A stretch of DNA of 64,000 bases from the NCBI RefSeq assembly GCF_017794765.1, contig NZ_CP051236.1:2501-66500 (forward strand), written 5' to 3'. Every line of letters begins with the position of its first letter. Positions within the stretch are counted from its first letter, which is position 1. The position numbers were made by a program, and so were the translations under genes. The notes beneath the pieces were generated by a model, which saw nothing but the letters and a program-made list of their open reading frames with translations, was not told where the DNA came from and ran no database searches. The stretch comes from Nitratireductor sp. (GTDB lineage: Bacteria; Pseudomonadota; Alphaproteobacteria; Rhizobiales; Rhizobiaceae). This document shows, piece after piece, positions 36,996 through 45,908 of this stretch.

Positions 36996-37286
36996 ATGCT
37001 GATGAAACTGGATACGAGCTGGCTGATCTTCGCGGTCGTGGCGGTCACGATGATCGCCTATCTCCTGTCGCTCGGTCTCAACGCGGCTCTGAAGGAAGAC
37101 GGCTTCGGTGCTATGGGCACCGCCATGATCATAGCAATTGCGTTCTTCGGCACCGTCCATCTGGCCAACCGGAACGGGATTCGTTTCTCAAGCCTTACCG
37201 AAGGCGCCCTCGCCGGTTTGGGTGGTGCCTTTGCGGTGCTGCTGATTCTGGTCATGGCCAAGGCGCTTCTTAGACGGCTGAGCTAG
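36996..37286 (+). CDS. Hypothetical membrane protein, three helices
   Basis: 96-aa protein with three predicted helices (about 7-27, 42-62, 76-93) and little outside them. The ATG at 36996 has GGGAG nine bases upstream; 36966 and 37002 are alternatives. I do not recognise a named family. It is divergent from the EamA gene and its 3' end overlaps gluQ on the other strand by 17 bases. Confidence 0.72.
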   Translation: MLMKLDTSWLIFAVVAVTMIAYLLSLGLNAALKEDGFGAMGTAMIIAIAFFGTVHLANRNGIRFSSLTEGALAGLGGAFAVLLILVMAKALLRRLS

Positions 37287-38160
37287 GCGCCCCGATCATT
37301 CGCGCGATATCGTCCGGCGTTGCACCGCTGTCGCGCAATGCCGCAAGGCTGGTATCGCCACGGCTCTTGGAGAGCTTGCGCCCATCATCGTCCAGAATGA
37401 GGTCATGATGATGGTAGTGCGGCACCGGCAAACCCAACAGTTCCTGAAGTACACGATGCACGGCGGTCGAATGGAACAGGTCACGCCCGCGCACCACATC
37501 GGTGACGCCCTGCAGCGCGTCGTCGACCACAACCGATAGATGATAACTTGCCGGGATTTCCTTCCGCCCGATCACCACGTCGCCCCAGTTCTCGGGCTTT
37601 GCCTGGACCTGTCCCGTTTCTCCTTCCGGGCCCTGACCTGTCTCGTCCCAACATAGCGTGCCCCCGACATGCGCGATGGCCGAGGACATGTCGAGCCGCC
37701 ATGCGTACGGCGCCCCCTCATCGATCAGAGCCTGGCGCTCCCGTGAGCTCATATGGCGGTCTTCTCCAGGATAGATCGGCGCTCCGTCCGGGTCGCGCGG
37801 CCAACGTTCGCCACCGGCTTCATGCTCGGCTATGCGCGCCCGCACCTCTCCCCGGGTCATGAACGCCGGATAGACCAGATCCGCATCGATGAGCCGATCG
37901 AGCGCGGCACGGTAATCGTCAAAATGCTCCGACTGTCGACGCACCGGCTCCTCCCAACCAAGACCGAGCCATGCAAGATCGCGCAACACACCGCGTTCCA
38001 GCTCCGGCGTACAGCGTGTGACGTCGATGTCTTCCATCCTCACGAGGAAACGCCCGCCAGCCTCCCGTGCCATTTCCTGATTAAGGAGCGCGGAATAGGC
38101 ATGACCAAGATGGAGCTGGCCGTTCGGGCTCGGCGCGAACCGAAAGACGGGACACGTCAT
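37270..38160 (-). CDS. gluQ: Glutamyl-Q tRNA(Asp) synthetase
   Basis: 296-aa paralogue of the catalytic domain of GluRS, lacking the anticodon-binding domain; it attaches glutamate to queuosine at position 34 of tRNA-Asp. HIGH-type motif is SPNGQLHLGHAYSALL and KMSKS-type motif is KLSKSRGDTSL near 255. YCYR-like zinc ligands are reduced, as in many members. Presence of this gene implies that tRNAs carry queuosine; a QueD-like gene lies at 45.9 kb. Confidence 0.94.
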   Translation of the reverse strand: MTCPVFRFAPSPNGQLHLGHAYSALLNQEMAREAGGRFLVRMEDIDVTRCTPELERGVLRDLAWLGLGWEEPVRRQSEHFDDYRAALDRLIDADLVYPAFMTRGEVRARIAEHEAGGERWPRDPDGAPIYPGEDRHMSSRERQALIDEGAPYAWRLDMSSAIAHVGGTLCWDETGQGPEGETGQVQAKPENWGDVVIGRKEIPASYHLSVVVDDALQGVTDVVRGRDLFHSTAVHRVLQELLGLPVPHYHHHDLILDDDGRKLSKSRGDTSLAALRDSGATPDDIARMIGAPSSAV

Positions 38161-38248
38161 GAGTGATGCTTGAATCGGGTTGCGGTAAGCATGAGACGAT
38201 TGCTACGGCTTTCTTCCGCGCCCGACAAGAACAGGCTACACTGATACA

Positions 38249-38893
38249 ATGAAACGCATAGACACGGATGCGGACATTCTGCGAGCCCTCGGGGACCTTG
38301 TCGCGCTCGATTCCCGCCTTCAGTCTGTGCGCGACCGTGCCGGCAGTGTTCCTTTGCGACGCACCGCACCCGGCTTTGCGAGCCTTGTTTCCATCGTCAT
38401 AGGCCAGCAGGTTTCTCGTGCCAGCGCCAATGCCATTGAAGCCCGGCTGACGGGACTGATCGACCCGCTTACGCCGGCCTCCATTCTCGCAGCGGGTGAA
38501 GACCCTCTGGTCGCCGCCGGCCTTTCACGCGCCAAGCAGCGTACCATTGTCGCGCTCGCGCGGGCTATCATCGAGGATGATCTCGACCTTGAGACACTCT
38601 GCGCGTTCGAGGCCGAGGAAGCCGTTGCCCGCCTGACGTCGATCCATGGCATCGGCCCCTGGACAGCACAGGTCTATCTTCTCGTCTGTGCGGGTCATCC
38701 TGATGTGTTTCCCGCCGGCGATGTGGCTCTGCAAGCCGCCGTGGCCGATGCCCTGGCGCTGCCGGCCCGGCCCGATGCGAAGCGCCTGACAGAGCTGGCC
38801 GAATCATGGACGCCGCTTCGGGCCGTCGCCGCCCGCCTGTTTTGGGCCTATTATCGGCAGATGAAGGGCGGAGAAGCGGCTCCATTGCCCTGA
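38249..38893 (+). CDS. DNA-3-methyladenine glycosylase (AlkA-like, HhH-GPD)
   Basis: 214-aa base-excision repair glycosylase that removes alkylated purines. The helix-hairpin-helix is LTSIHGIGPWTAQVYLL near 135 and the catalytic Asp follows in FPAGDVALQAAVADAL. SLVSIVIGQQVSRASANAIE near 50 is typical. The AlkA N-terminal domain is absent, so it is the short form common in alphaproteobacteria. It is divergent from gluQ across 88 bases. Confidence 0.93.
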   Translation: MKRIDTDADILRALGDLVALDSRLQSVRDRAGSVPLRRTAPGFASLVSIVIGQQVSRASANAIEARLTGLIDPLTPASILAAGEDPLVAAGLSRAKQRTIVALARAIIEDDLDLETLCAFEAEEAVARLTSIHGIGPWTAQVYLLVCAGHPDVFPAGDVALQAAVADALALPARPDAKRLTELAESWTPLRAVAARLFWAYYRQMKGGEAAPLP

Positions 38894-39025
38894 CAGGAGC
38901 AAAAAACTGCGAAAATCCAGTTGTTTGAGGTGTCATAAAGCAAAATATGCGCTTCACATTCCTGTCACGGCGGGCTTACAGTATCCGCATCGATCGACTT
39001 GGTCAGTTGAAGGAGCTTCAAGGAC

Positions 39026-39583
39026 GTGACGATCGCGGCTTCGCCAGACAGCATGCCTGCTCTGGTGCTGAATGCGGACTACAGACCGCTCAGTTACTAT
39101 CCCTTGTCACTGTGGTCGTGGCAGGACGCCATCAAGGCGGTCTTCCTCGACCGGGTCAACATTGTTGCCGAATACGACCAGCAGGTTTCATCACCCTCCT
39201 TCACGATGAGACTGCCGAGCGTTATCAGTCTCAAAACCTACATTAAACCGTCGCGTTACCCCGCCTTTACGCGTTTCAACGTGTTTCTGCGCGACCGTTT
39301 CCAGTGTCAATATTGTGGCACTCGCGAAGACCTGACCTTCGACCATGTCATCCCGCGCCGTCTGGGTGGAGTCACGTCCTGGGACAATGTCGTAGCGGCC
39401 TGCTCCCCCTGCAATCTCAAAAAGGGCGGCGTCATGCCTTCCCGTGCAAAGATGTGGCCACAGCAAAAGCCCTTCCGGCCGACCGTGCAGGATCTGCACA
39501 ATAATGGCCGGCTCTTCCCACCCAACTATCTGCACGAAAGCTGGATGGATTATCTCTACTGGGATGTCGAGCTCGAGCCGTAA
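39026..39583 (+). CDS. HNH endonuclease
   Basis: 185-aa stand-alone HNH protein. The nuclease part holds CQYCGTREDLTFDHVIPRRL then GGVTSWDNVVAACSPCNLKK: two CxxC zinc pairs, the DH of the active site and the Asn. The N-terminal 85 residues (MPALVLNADYRPLSYYPLSL after a short lead) are strongly conserved in rhizobia. GTG at 39026 has AAGGA close upstream; an ATG at 39053 is a possible start. No restriction or phage genes lie nearby, so it is a core gene of unknown task. Confidence 0.92.
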   Translation: MTIAASPDSMPALVLNADYRPLSYYPLSLWSWQDAIKAVFLDRVNIVAEYDQQVSSPSFTMRLPSVISLKTYIKPSRYPAFTRFNVFLRDRFQCQYCGTREDLTFDHVIPRRLGGVTSWDNVVAACSPCNLKKGGVMPSRAKMWPQQKPFRPTVQDLHNNGRLFPPNYLHESWMDYLYWDVELEP

Positions 39584-39627
39584 CAGGGAGCGGGCCCCCT
39601 AAAACATTCCACGAAGAATGAAACGTT

Positions 39628-40134
39628 CTAGCGCTTGAATGCCGCCCGCAGTGCCACGAAGGCCCAAAAAGCGCTCACAAGCACGTTCCAGCCAGCAAAT
39701 GAAAGCCCCAGAAAACGCCCCGCTGCTTCGCTGCAGGATGGGGGAATCACCGCATTCAACTGGTCGAGCAGATTGCCGCCGAGGTTCTGGCTGGCAGCAC
39801 CGGCGCCGCAGTCGGCCGGGCCTTCCCACCATTTCCACTCCACCCCGGAATGGTAGATACCCAGCGCCATTCCATAGAGCATCAGTGCACCACCGATCAG
39901 CAACAGCCCGCGCGTGATGAGCGGAGGCGCCTTCAGCCATGACGCCAGAAGCGCAAGCAGCATCAGCGGCACGCCAATATAGTAAGGCGTACGTTGCTCA
40001 AGGCACAGCATGCAGGGAAGGTAGCCACCGATATGCTCGAAGCCGAGCGCTATGCCCACGGTTGCGGCCAGACCGAAAACAAGCAGTCCGGCGCTCAGGG
40101 TTTGTGTAGCACCGGTGGGAGCAGTAAGGGACAT
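39628..40134 (-). CDS. dsbB: Disulfide bond formation protein B
   Basis: 168-aa inner-membrane quinone-linked oxidase that reoxidises DsbA. Four helices; first periplasmic pair is CMLC (residues 41-44, GYLPCMLCLEQRTPYYIG) and the second pair is the Cys in GPADCG and the Cys in PPSCSE. The order matches the family. It starts nine bases after the YqaA stop and is likely cotranscribed with it. Confidence 0.92.
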   Translation of the reverse strand: MSLTAPTGATQTLSAGLLVFGLAATVGIALGFEHIGGYLPCMLCLEQRTPYYIGVPLMLLALLASWLKAPPLITRGLLLIGGALMLYGMALGIYHSGVEWKWWEGPADCGAGAASQNLGGNLLDQLNAVIPPSCSEAAGRFLGLSFAGWNVLVSAFWAFVALRAAFKR

Positions 40135-40143
40135 CAGGGGCCT

Positions 40144-40725
40144 CTAGAAAACGTATCGAATGGCAACGAAGCCGCCGATCAGCAAAACCATGAAAAGGGT
40201 GAAAAGAAGGCCAAGGTTCTTCTCGATAAATGTCCGAATCGGCGCTCCGAACTTGTAGAGCAGCCATGAAACCAGGAAAAAGCGAAGCCCGCGACCGAGC
40301 ACCGAGACGACGACGAACACCAGAAGATTGAGACCAGTGGCGCCGGAGAAAATCGTCAGCACCTTGTAGGGGAACGGCGTGACGGCAGCAAAAAGCACCC
40401 CCCAGCCGCCCCACTCATTATACCAGCCGGCCACCTGCTCAAAAGCATTTTCCTTGCCGTAGAAGGCCAGGATCGGCTGCCCGACCGTCTCGTAAAGAAA
40501 GGCGCCAATTGCATATCCGAGAAGCGCACCAAGGACGGAACTCACCGTACAGATCAACGCATAGCGAAGCCATTTCGCGCGCTCCGACAGCACCATTGGG
40601 ATCAACAGCACATCCGGCGGAATGGGGAAGACCGAACTTTCAATGAAAGACACGGATCCAAGTGCCTTCTCCGCATGCCGTGTGGCAGCGAGCGACATGG
40701 TCCAGTCATAGAGTTTGCGAAGCAT
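40144..40725 (-). CDS. YqaA family membrane protein (DedA/SNARE-associated)
   Basis: 193-aa membrane protein of the YqaA group within the DedA/VTT superfamily. Recognisable are GSVSFIESSVFPIPPDVLLI near 25 and AAVTPFPYKVLTIFSGATGL near 115, with four to five helices. DedA/VTT proteins act in lipid scrambling and envelope homeostasis; the specific role of YqaA is not known. It is upstream of dsbB in a two-gene unit. Confidence 0.92.
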   Translation of the reverse strand: MLRKLYDWTMSLAATRHAEKALGSVSFIESSVFPIPPDVLLIPMVLSERAKWLRYALICTVSSVLGALLGYAIGAFLYETVGQPILAFYGKENAFEQVAGWYNEWGGWGVLFAAVTPFPYKVLTIFSGATGLNLLVFVVVSVLGRGLRFFLVSWLLYKFGAPIRTFIEKNLGLLFTLFMVLLIGGFVAIRYVF

Positions 40726-40882
40726 GGGAGGCCCTCAATGAGGTGTTTTGTCTAACCGCTGCCGGAGCCTGGCGCAACGGCGATGGTGAAAGACGCGACA
40801 AGCGTGAGGATTTGCGACCTGAAGTGTTGACGGAAGCCCGCTTCCCCGTATAGTCCGCAACCTGTCCGGCCGTTCGCGGCGG

Positions 40883-40967
40883 GCCCCTGTGGCGGAATTG
40901 GTAGACGCGCTCGACTCAAAATCGAGTTCCGCAAGGAGTGCTGGTTCGAGTCCGGCCAGGGGCACCA
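40883..40967 (+). tRNA. tRNA-Leu (anticodon CAA)
   Basis: Class II tRNA of 85 nt with encoded CCA. Acceptor GCCCCTG (40883-40889) pairs with CAGGGGC (40957-40963); the anticodon stem CTCGA/TCGAG encloses the loop CTCAAAA, so the anticodon is CAA and it reads UUG. The variable arm is long, as expected for Leu, and the T arm is CTGG-TTCGAGT-CCGG. Confidence 0.97.
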
Positions 40968-41015
40968 CTTCCCCGAAGCATTGCGGTGCAGGACAGGGGG
41001 AGGAACAGCACGGCC

Positions 41016-42641
41016 ATGCTTGAACGGCGCGAAAGCTATCGACAGCTTTACGATGAGTTCCGCTGGAGCATTCCCGAGACTTTCAACATCGGTGTCGCAA
41101 TCTCGAATGCATGGGCTCTGCGTGCGCCTGAGCGTATTGCGCTCTTCGAACATCGCAGCAGCGCCAGCCCAGCAACACTGACCTATGGAGACCTTGCGGC
41201 CCGATCGGATGGCCTGGCGGCCGGTCTTGCAACAGCCGGAATAAGGCGGGGGGACCGGGTAGCGCTCCTGTTGCCACAATCCTTCGAGACTGCGATTGCC
41301 CACGCTGCCATCTACAAGCTCGGTGCTATTGCCGTACCGCTCGCCCTCCTTTTTGGCCCGGAAGCTCTCGAATACCGGCTTTTCAGTGCAGGAGCGGCGG
41401 CCGTCATCACCACCGGCGACGGCCTCGCGAAAGTCGCGCGCATACGCGATCGACTGCCTGCGCTGCAGTTGGCCATCTGCGTGGATGGCGCTGGGGGTGG
41501 AGCTGAGGATTTTCACAAGCTGATTGCAGACAATCCCGGTCCCTTTGCCCCTGCCAGCACCGGCCCTGACGACCCGGCGATGATGATCTTCACATCCGGC
41601 ACCACCGGCCCACCGAAAGGTGCTCTGCACGGGCATCGCGTTCTGCTCGGACACCTGCCCGGCGTCCAGTTTCACCACGAGTTCCTGCCCCGGAACCACG
41701 ATCTTCTGTGGACACCCGCCGACTGGGCCTGGGCAGGCGGTCTTCTCAACGTCCTCTTACCCGGGCTCTATCTCGGTACTCCGGTGGTAGCGGCGCGGTT
41801 CGAAAAATTCGACCCACAAACAGCCCTCGGCCTCATGGAGAAGATGAAAGTGCGCAACGCCTTCATCCCTCCGACCGCGCTGCGCATGCTCAAGGCGGTC
41901 TCAGGCATTCGGAAACGTTTCGAACTCCCGTTGCGCACCATCGGCTCCGGCGGAGAAGCTCTGGGTCGAGAGACCTTCGAGTGGGCCCGCGGCGAACTGG
42001 GGCTTCACATCAACGAGTTTTACGGTCAGACCGAATGCAATCTGGTCCTTTCGTCCTGTCATGCGCTGGGGGCTGGCAAACCCGGTGCCATCGGCCTTCC
42101 CGTTCCCGGCCATCGCGTTGCAATCATCGATGATCAGGGCAGACCTGTTCGCGATGGTGAGGCCGGCGATATTGCCGTTCTGCGGCCCGACCCGGTGATG
42201 TTTCTCGGATACTGGGAAAATGAAGCGGCAACCCGTCAGAAATTCGTCGGAGACTGGATGACCACAGGCGATCAGGGTGTTCGCGACGAGGACGGGTACT
42301 TCCATTTCGTGGGGCGCGACGACGACGTCATCACATCGGCTGGATACCGCATCGGGCCGACCGAGATCGAGGACTGCCTGACCGCTCACCCCAAGGTCGC
42401 GCTTGCCGCCGCCGTGGGCAAGCCGGATTCCGTGCGAACCGAGATCGTCAAGGCCTACATCGTTCTGCACGACGGCATAGAGCCCAGCGACGCGCTGGCG
42501 GATGAAATCCGGCTGTGGGTCAGAGAGCGTCTTTCAGCCCATGAATACCCCCGAGAAATTGCCTTCGTGGAATCAATGCCTTTGACAACGACCGGCAAGG
42601 TCATCCGTCGCCTGTTCCGGGAACGTGCGAGAAACGAATAG
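41016..42641 (+). CDS. AMP-binding acyl-CoA synthetase
   Basis: 541-aa adenylate-forming enzyme (Acs/medium-chain acyl-CoA synthetase type) that activates a carboxylic acid with ATP and joins it to CoA. P-loop MIFTSGTTGPPKGALHGHR near 195, EFYGQTECN near 340, TTGDQGVRDEDGYFHFVGRD near 420 and the catalytic Lys in TTGKVIRR near 530 are intact. The ATG at 41016 is used; the open frame extends into the tRNA gene, which cannot be coding. The substrate is not certain. With FadE and EtfAB it would feed beta-oxidation. Confidence 0.93.
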   Translation: MLERRESYRQLYDEFRWSIPETFNIGVAISNAWALRAPERIALFEHRSSASPATLTYGDLAARSDGLAAGLATAGIRRGDRVALLLPQSFETAIAHAAIYKLGAIAVPLALLFGPEALEYRLFSAGAAAVITTGDGLAKVARIRDRLPALQLAICVDGAGGGAEDFHKLIADNPGPFAPASTGPDDPAMMIFTSGTTGPPKGALHGHRVLLGHLPGVQFHHEFLPRNHDLLWTPADWAWAGGLLNVLLPGLYLGTPVVAARFEKFDPQTALGLMEKMKVRNAFIPPTALRMLKAVSGIRKRFELPLRTIGSGGEALGRETFEWARGELGLHINEFYGQTECNLVLSSCHALGAGKPGAIGLPVPGHRVAIIDDQGRPVRDGEAGDIAVLRPDPVMFLGYWENEAATRQKFVGDWMTTGDQGVRDEDGYFHFVGRDDDVITSAGYRIGPTEIEDCLTAHPKVALAAAVGKPDSVRTEIVKAYIVLHDGIEPSDALADEIRLWVRERLSAHEYPREIAFVESMPLTTTGKVIRRLFRERARNE

Positions 42642-42666
42642 CGGCATTTTGCGCGCCAGCGACGCT

Positions 42667-45063
42667 TCAGGCTGCGTAGCGTCTGCGTTTGTGTTCGTCG
42701 AGGAATGCGGGAATGTCCTTGGCGAGGATCGGCTTGCTGAAGAGGTTGCCCTGCGCCTCATCGCATCCCATTGCACGGATAATGCGCAATTGCTCTTCCA
42801 TTTCGACACCTTCAACGACTGTTGTCATGCCAAGCGTGAAAGCCAGATTGACGATGGTCTGCACGATGGCGGCCTGATCCGCGCTTTTGGTGATTTCCTT
42901 GATGAAAAGCCTGTCGATCTTCACTTTGTCGAAAGCAAACTTCTGCAGGTAGCTGAGCGATGAATACCCGGTGCCGAAATCGTCGAGTGATATCCGCGTG
43001 CCGAGCTGGCGAAGGCGCCGGAGATCCGTATGCAGTTTCCGATTGTCTTCAAGCAGCAGAGTTTCTGTGATCTCGAGTTCGAGTCGGTTCGCCGGCGTGT
43101 CGGTGTCAACAAGCACACGCGCTACGGTTTCGACGATATCATCCCGTTTGAACTGCATGGGAGATAGATTGGCAGCAATGCTGATGTCATCGGGCAACGA
43201 CTTCATTTCCAGACAAACCTGCCGCAAAACCCATTCGCCCAACTGGACAATTGCACCGGTATCTTCCGCAATTCCGATGAATTCGTCCGGCGGAACGGAG
43301 CCATGAACCGGATGTGTCCATCGCAACAGCGCCTCAAACGTCGTCACCTTGTTTGTGCCCAGACCGATGATCGGCTGAAAAACCAGATGAAACTGCTCGT
43401 CCAGATTGGCTGATCGAAGTTCTGCCTCGAGCGCTCGGCGTCGCTGAAGACGCTTGTTCATCCCCTCCTCATAGAAGCGGAACACACCGCGACCGTCACC
43501 CTTGGCCTGATAAAGCGCCACATCGGCCTGCATCAGCAGGTCGTCCGCCGCCTCACGTCCCGGTGCGGCGACGGCGATGCCGACGCTCGCGCCGGTCAGC
43601 ACCTGGTGTCCTTCAATGATGTAGGGTTCGTCGAGTGCATCGATGAGGCGCTTGGCAAGACTGCTCGCCTGCTCTGGCTTTTCAATGTTGCCCTGCACCA
43701 CGACGAATTCGTCACCACCAAGGCGCGCAACCGCATCCGCTTCACGCACCGTATTGCGGATCCGTCCCGCCACCGCTCGGAGCAATGCATCACCGACGGG
43801 ATGCCCGAGCGTGTCGTTGATGCTTTTGAAATTGTCGAGATCGACGCACATGACCGCCGTGGACAGGCCACGTTCGTTGCTGCTGACGAGTATCTCCTCC
43901 AGTTGCTCGCGCATCATCAGGCGGTTTGGCAGGTCAGTAAGCGTATCGTGTCGGGCCATATAGGCCACCTGGGCCTGCGCCTTGTGGCGTTCGGTAATGT
44001 CTTCGTAGGTGGCCACCCAGCCGCCGCCCCGCATCGGCTGATGCGAAATCAGGATCGTGCGGCCGTCTCGCAGTTCCTGGGTGAGTGTGTCTGAACGGTT
44101 CTGCTCAATGAGCCGCGATTGCAAATGCGCAAGCTGCTCCGCCTCGTCCTCTGCACTTGCGCCAGCCTCGACCATATGCCCGATCAGAGCGTTCAGTGAG
44201 GTCCCGAGTTTGAGCTGTTCCTGCGTCAGTCCGTAGATCCGCTCCATTTTCTGATTGCTGACAATGAGCCGACCCTCGGCATCGAACATGCAAAGGCCGT
44301 GGGACATGTTGTTCAGCGCGGTGTTGAACAACAGGTTCTGGGTGATCAGTTCCTCATTGGCACGTCGAGCCGCCTGAGCACTGTCGCTCAGTTCCGCACT
44401 TGTCCGCAAAAGGTCTTCGTTGGTTGCCTTGAGCCGTTGCTGAACGCTGATTTGCAGCCGGTGTTGCCACCTCAGCATCGCTATAAAAATAAAACCGGTG
44501 ATGACAAGCGAAAGCGCCAACGCAGAGAACAACCAGTGGAGCCTGAGAAGCTCTCCCTGGTCCTTGGCCTGTGCGGTGGCGCCATACTCGTTGGCTTTGG
44601 ACGCCAGAGCCACCATCTTGCTCTCAAGCGGAGCCGTGAGGTCAAGCGCCAGCTGCGCGTTCTCATGTTGATCGATGTCGTCAATGAAGCCACCGATCTG
44701 CCGCAACGCTGAAGCGAGCTCGTCGACTGTCTCCTTGTTTTCAGGCATGACGGAGACAAAGTTCACAAACTCGCCCTGCTCAAAGAGGCTGAGCCTGCTC
44801 ATCATGATCTGGTAGCGCAGTTCCACATCCTGCTTGCTGGCCTGCGGCGGCTCGACCAACATGGCCGTCAACCTCTGCCGGAAACGCAGAAGTTCGTTCA
44901 TGCCCTGGCTTGCGCTATAGGCAATGTTGTAGCGAAAGATCTGCGTAAGAGCTTCCTGGCGCTGAAAAACCAGGACTGAAATGTAGAGCGCCGCAACGGC
45001 CAGCGCGACCATCCCGATGGACAGCACTGTCTGCACCACGCGCGATGCTGTGCGGCGCCTCAT
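42667..45063 (-). CDS. Membrane GGDEF-EAL c-di-GMP enzyme
   Basis: 798-aa bifunctional diguanylate cyclase/phosphodiesterase. Layout: Arg-rich N-terminus, TM helix (about 10-33), periplasmic helical domain (about 34-178), TM helix (180-198), coiled coil, PAS (about 245-360), GGDEF (375-535), EAL (545-790). GGDEF is intact at about 449-453 and an inhibitory site RxxD (READ) lies five residues before it. The EAL domain keeps EALLRW, EITETLLLED and LDDFGTGYSS, so both activities look possible. The ATG at 45063 has GGAGA upstream; 45087 is an alternative. It follows the molybdopterin-fold gene. Confidence 0.92.
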   Translation of the reverse strand: MRRRTASRVVQTVLSIGMVALAVAALYISVLVFQRQEALTQIFRYNIAYSASQGMNELLRFRQRLTAMLVEPPQASKQDVELRYQIMMSRLSLFEQGEFVNFVSVMPENKETVDELASALRQIGGFIDDIDQHENAQLALDLTAPLESKMVALASKANEYGATAQAKDQGELLRLHWLFSALALSLVITGFIFIAMLRWQHRLQISVQQRLKATNEDLLRTSAELSDSAQAARRANEELITQNLLFNTALNNMSHGLCMFDAEGRLIVSNQKMERIYGLTQEQLKLGTSLNALIGHMVEAGASAEDEAEQLAHLQSRLIEQNRSDTLTQELRDGRTILISHQPMRGGGWVATYEDITERHKAQAQVAYMARHDTLTDLPNRLMMREQLEEILVSSNERGLSTAVMCVDLDNFKSINDTLGHPVGDALLRAVAGRIRNTVREADAVARLGGDEFVVVQGNIEKPEQASSLAKRLIDALDEPYIIEGHQVLTGASVGIAVAAPGREAADDLLMQADVALYQAKGDGRGVFRFYEEGMNKRLQRRRALEAELRSANLDEQFHLVFQPIIGLGTNKVTTFEALLRWTHPVHGSVPPDEFIGIAEDTGAIVQLGEWVLRQVCLEMKSLPDDISIAANLSPMQFKRDDIVETVARVLVDTDTPANRLELEITETLLLEDNRKLHTDLRRLRQLGTRISLDDFGTGYSSLSYLQKFAFDKVKIDRLFIKEITKSADQAAIVQTIVNLAFTLGMTTVVEGVEMEEQLRIIRAMGCDEAQGNLFSKPILAKDIPAFLDEHKRRRYAA

Positions 45064-45107
45064 TTTTCTTGTCTCCGGGTCCGACATGGGCAAAGCCTGT
45101 CAGACGC

Positions 45108-45635
45108 CTACCGGACGGTAAAGCGTCGAACCTGCCAAACGGAACGCGAATAGAATTTCTGCGTGTTGATTTCCGGGTCGGAATCATACGGATAAATGAT
45201 GAAGAGCGGGCCCTTGTCACTGATCGGCATGTAATTCCCATCCCTCTTGTAGGCGAGAATCGTGCCATGCGCCGCAAAGTCTGCGATCGGTACCGGCGCC
45301 TGGTAATCGTTCAGCGCGGTAACAACCACCTCTTCACCACTCGCCTCGACGAGGGTCATCAGCTCGGAGAGCAAAGCACCTTCGAACTCGACGACACCGT
45401 CGAACCATGGGGTACTGGTCCGGATCTTCGCGGACTTGAGTGCCTCGAGCATTGCCAGATCGAAATCGGCGACACCATCACCATTGGTTGCACCGATATT
45501 GCCATCAATCGTCAGGATGACATCGCCCTGCGGTTTTGGCAGAGCGGCATCCTGGGCGAAAGCGGGAGTGACAAACGAGAAGAGCAGAATTGCTGCTACC
45601 GCAAACCAGCCTCCCGCGAGCTTTTTATTGTACAT
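45108..45635 (-). CDS. Periplasmic molybdopterin-fold protein without cysteine
   Basis: 175-aa exported protein; signal peptide about 1-27 (cleavage near AFA-QDA). The rest resembles the short proteins annotated as molybdopterin-dependent oxidoreductase (sulfite-oxidase fold): EFEGALLSELMTLVEASGEE, VPIADFAAHGTILAYKRDGN and KGPLFIIYPYDSDPEINTQK, ending SRSVWQVRRFTV. The protein has no Cys at all, so the usual Mo ligand is missing and catalysis is doubtful. It is upstream of and cotranscribed with the GGDEF-EAL gene, which has a periplasmic domain; a sensor or ligand-binding role is an inference. Confidence 0.75.
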   Translation of the reverse strand: MYNKKLAGGWFAVAAILLFSFVTPAFAQDAALPKPQGDVILTIDGNIGATNGDGVADFDLAMLEALKSAKIRTSTPWFDGVVEFEGALLSELMTLVEASGEEVVVTALNDYQAPVPIADFAAHGTILAYKRDGNYMPISDKGPLFIIYPYDSDPEINTQKFYSRSVWQVRRFTVR

Positions 45636-45795
45636 TTTTGTGCCTCTTTACTGGCGTAAACCCCAACGCGGCCAATGATAGTGTCGGCTAACCAAACAAC
45701 AGGTTAACGGCGGGCTCATTTGCAACACATGCCGCCTGCGATTGACACACCACTCAACCGATGACAAAGCTCTAGGCTTAAAGGACTATACATCA

Positions 45796-45869
45796 GGCGT
45801 GCCGGCTCGCATAACGGTCGCAGGTCCAAACGTTTCCCGATGCGGTAGACTACGGGAAATTCAGACGCC
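45796..45869 (+). ncRNA. Candidate structured RNA leader upstream of the PTPS/QueD-like gene
   Basis: Outer stem GGCGT/ACGCC (45796-45800 with 45865-45869) encloses a perfect 7-bp hairpin TTTCCCG/CGGGAAA (45833-45839 with 45853-45859, loop of 13). It ends 39 bases before the start of the downstream gene. It does not match the preQ1-I pattern I know. Could be a regulatory leader or coincidence. Confidence 0.35.
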
Positions 45870-45908
45870 CAAAAGCAAGAAATATTTTCGAGATCAGGGG
45901 TTTAGGAA

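Noticed and set aside
40938..41015. N-terminal extension of the acyl-CoA synthetase
   Set aside because: The extension reads through the tRNA-Leu gene.
45700..45905. preQ1-I riboswitch before the QueD-like gene
   Set aside because: The A-rich tail and short stem required by the class are not present at the right spacing; only an unclassified nested stem is reported.
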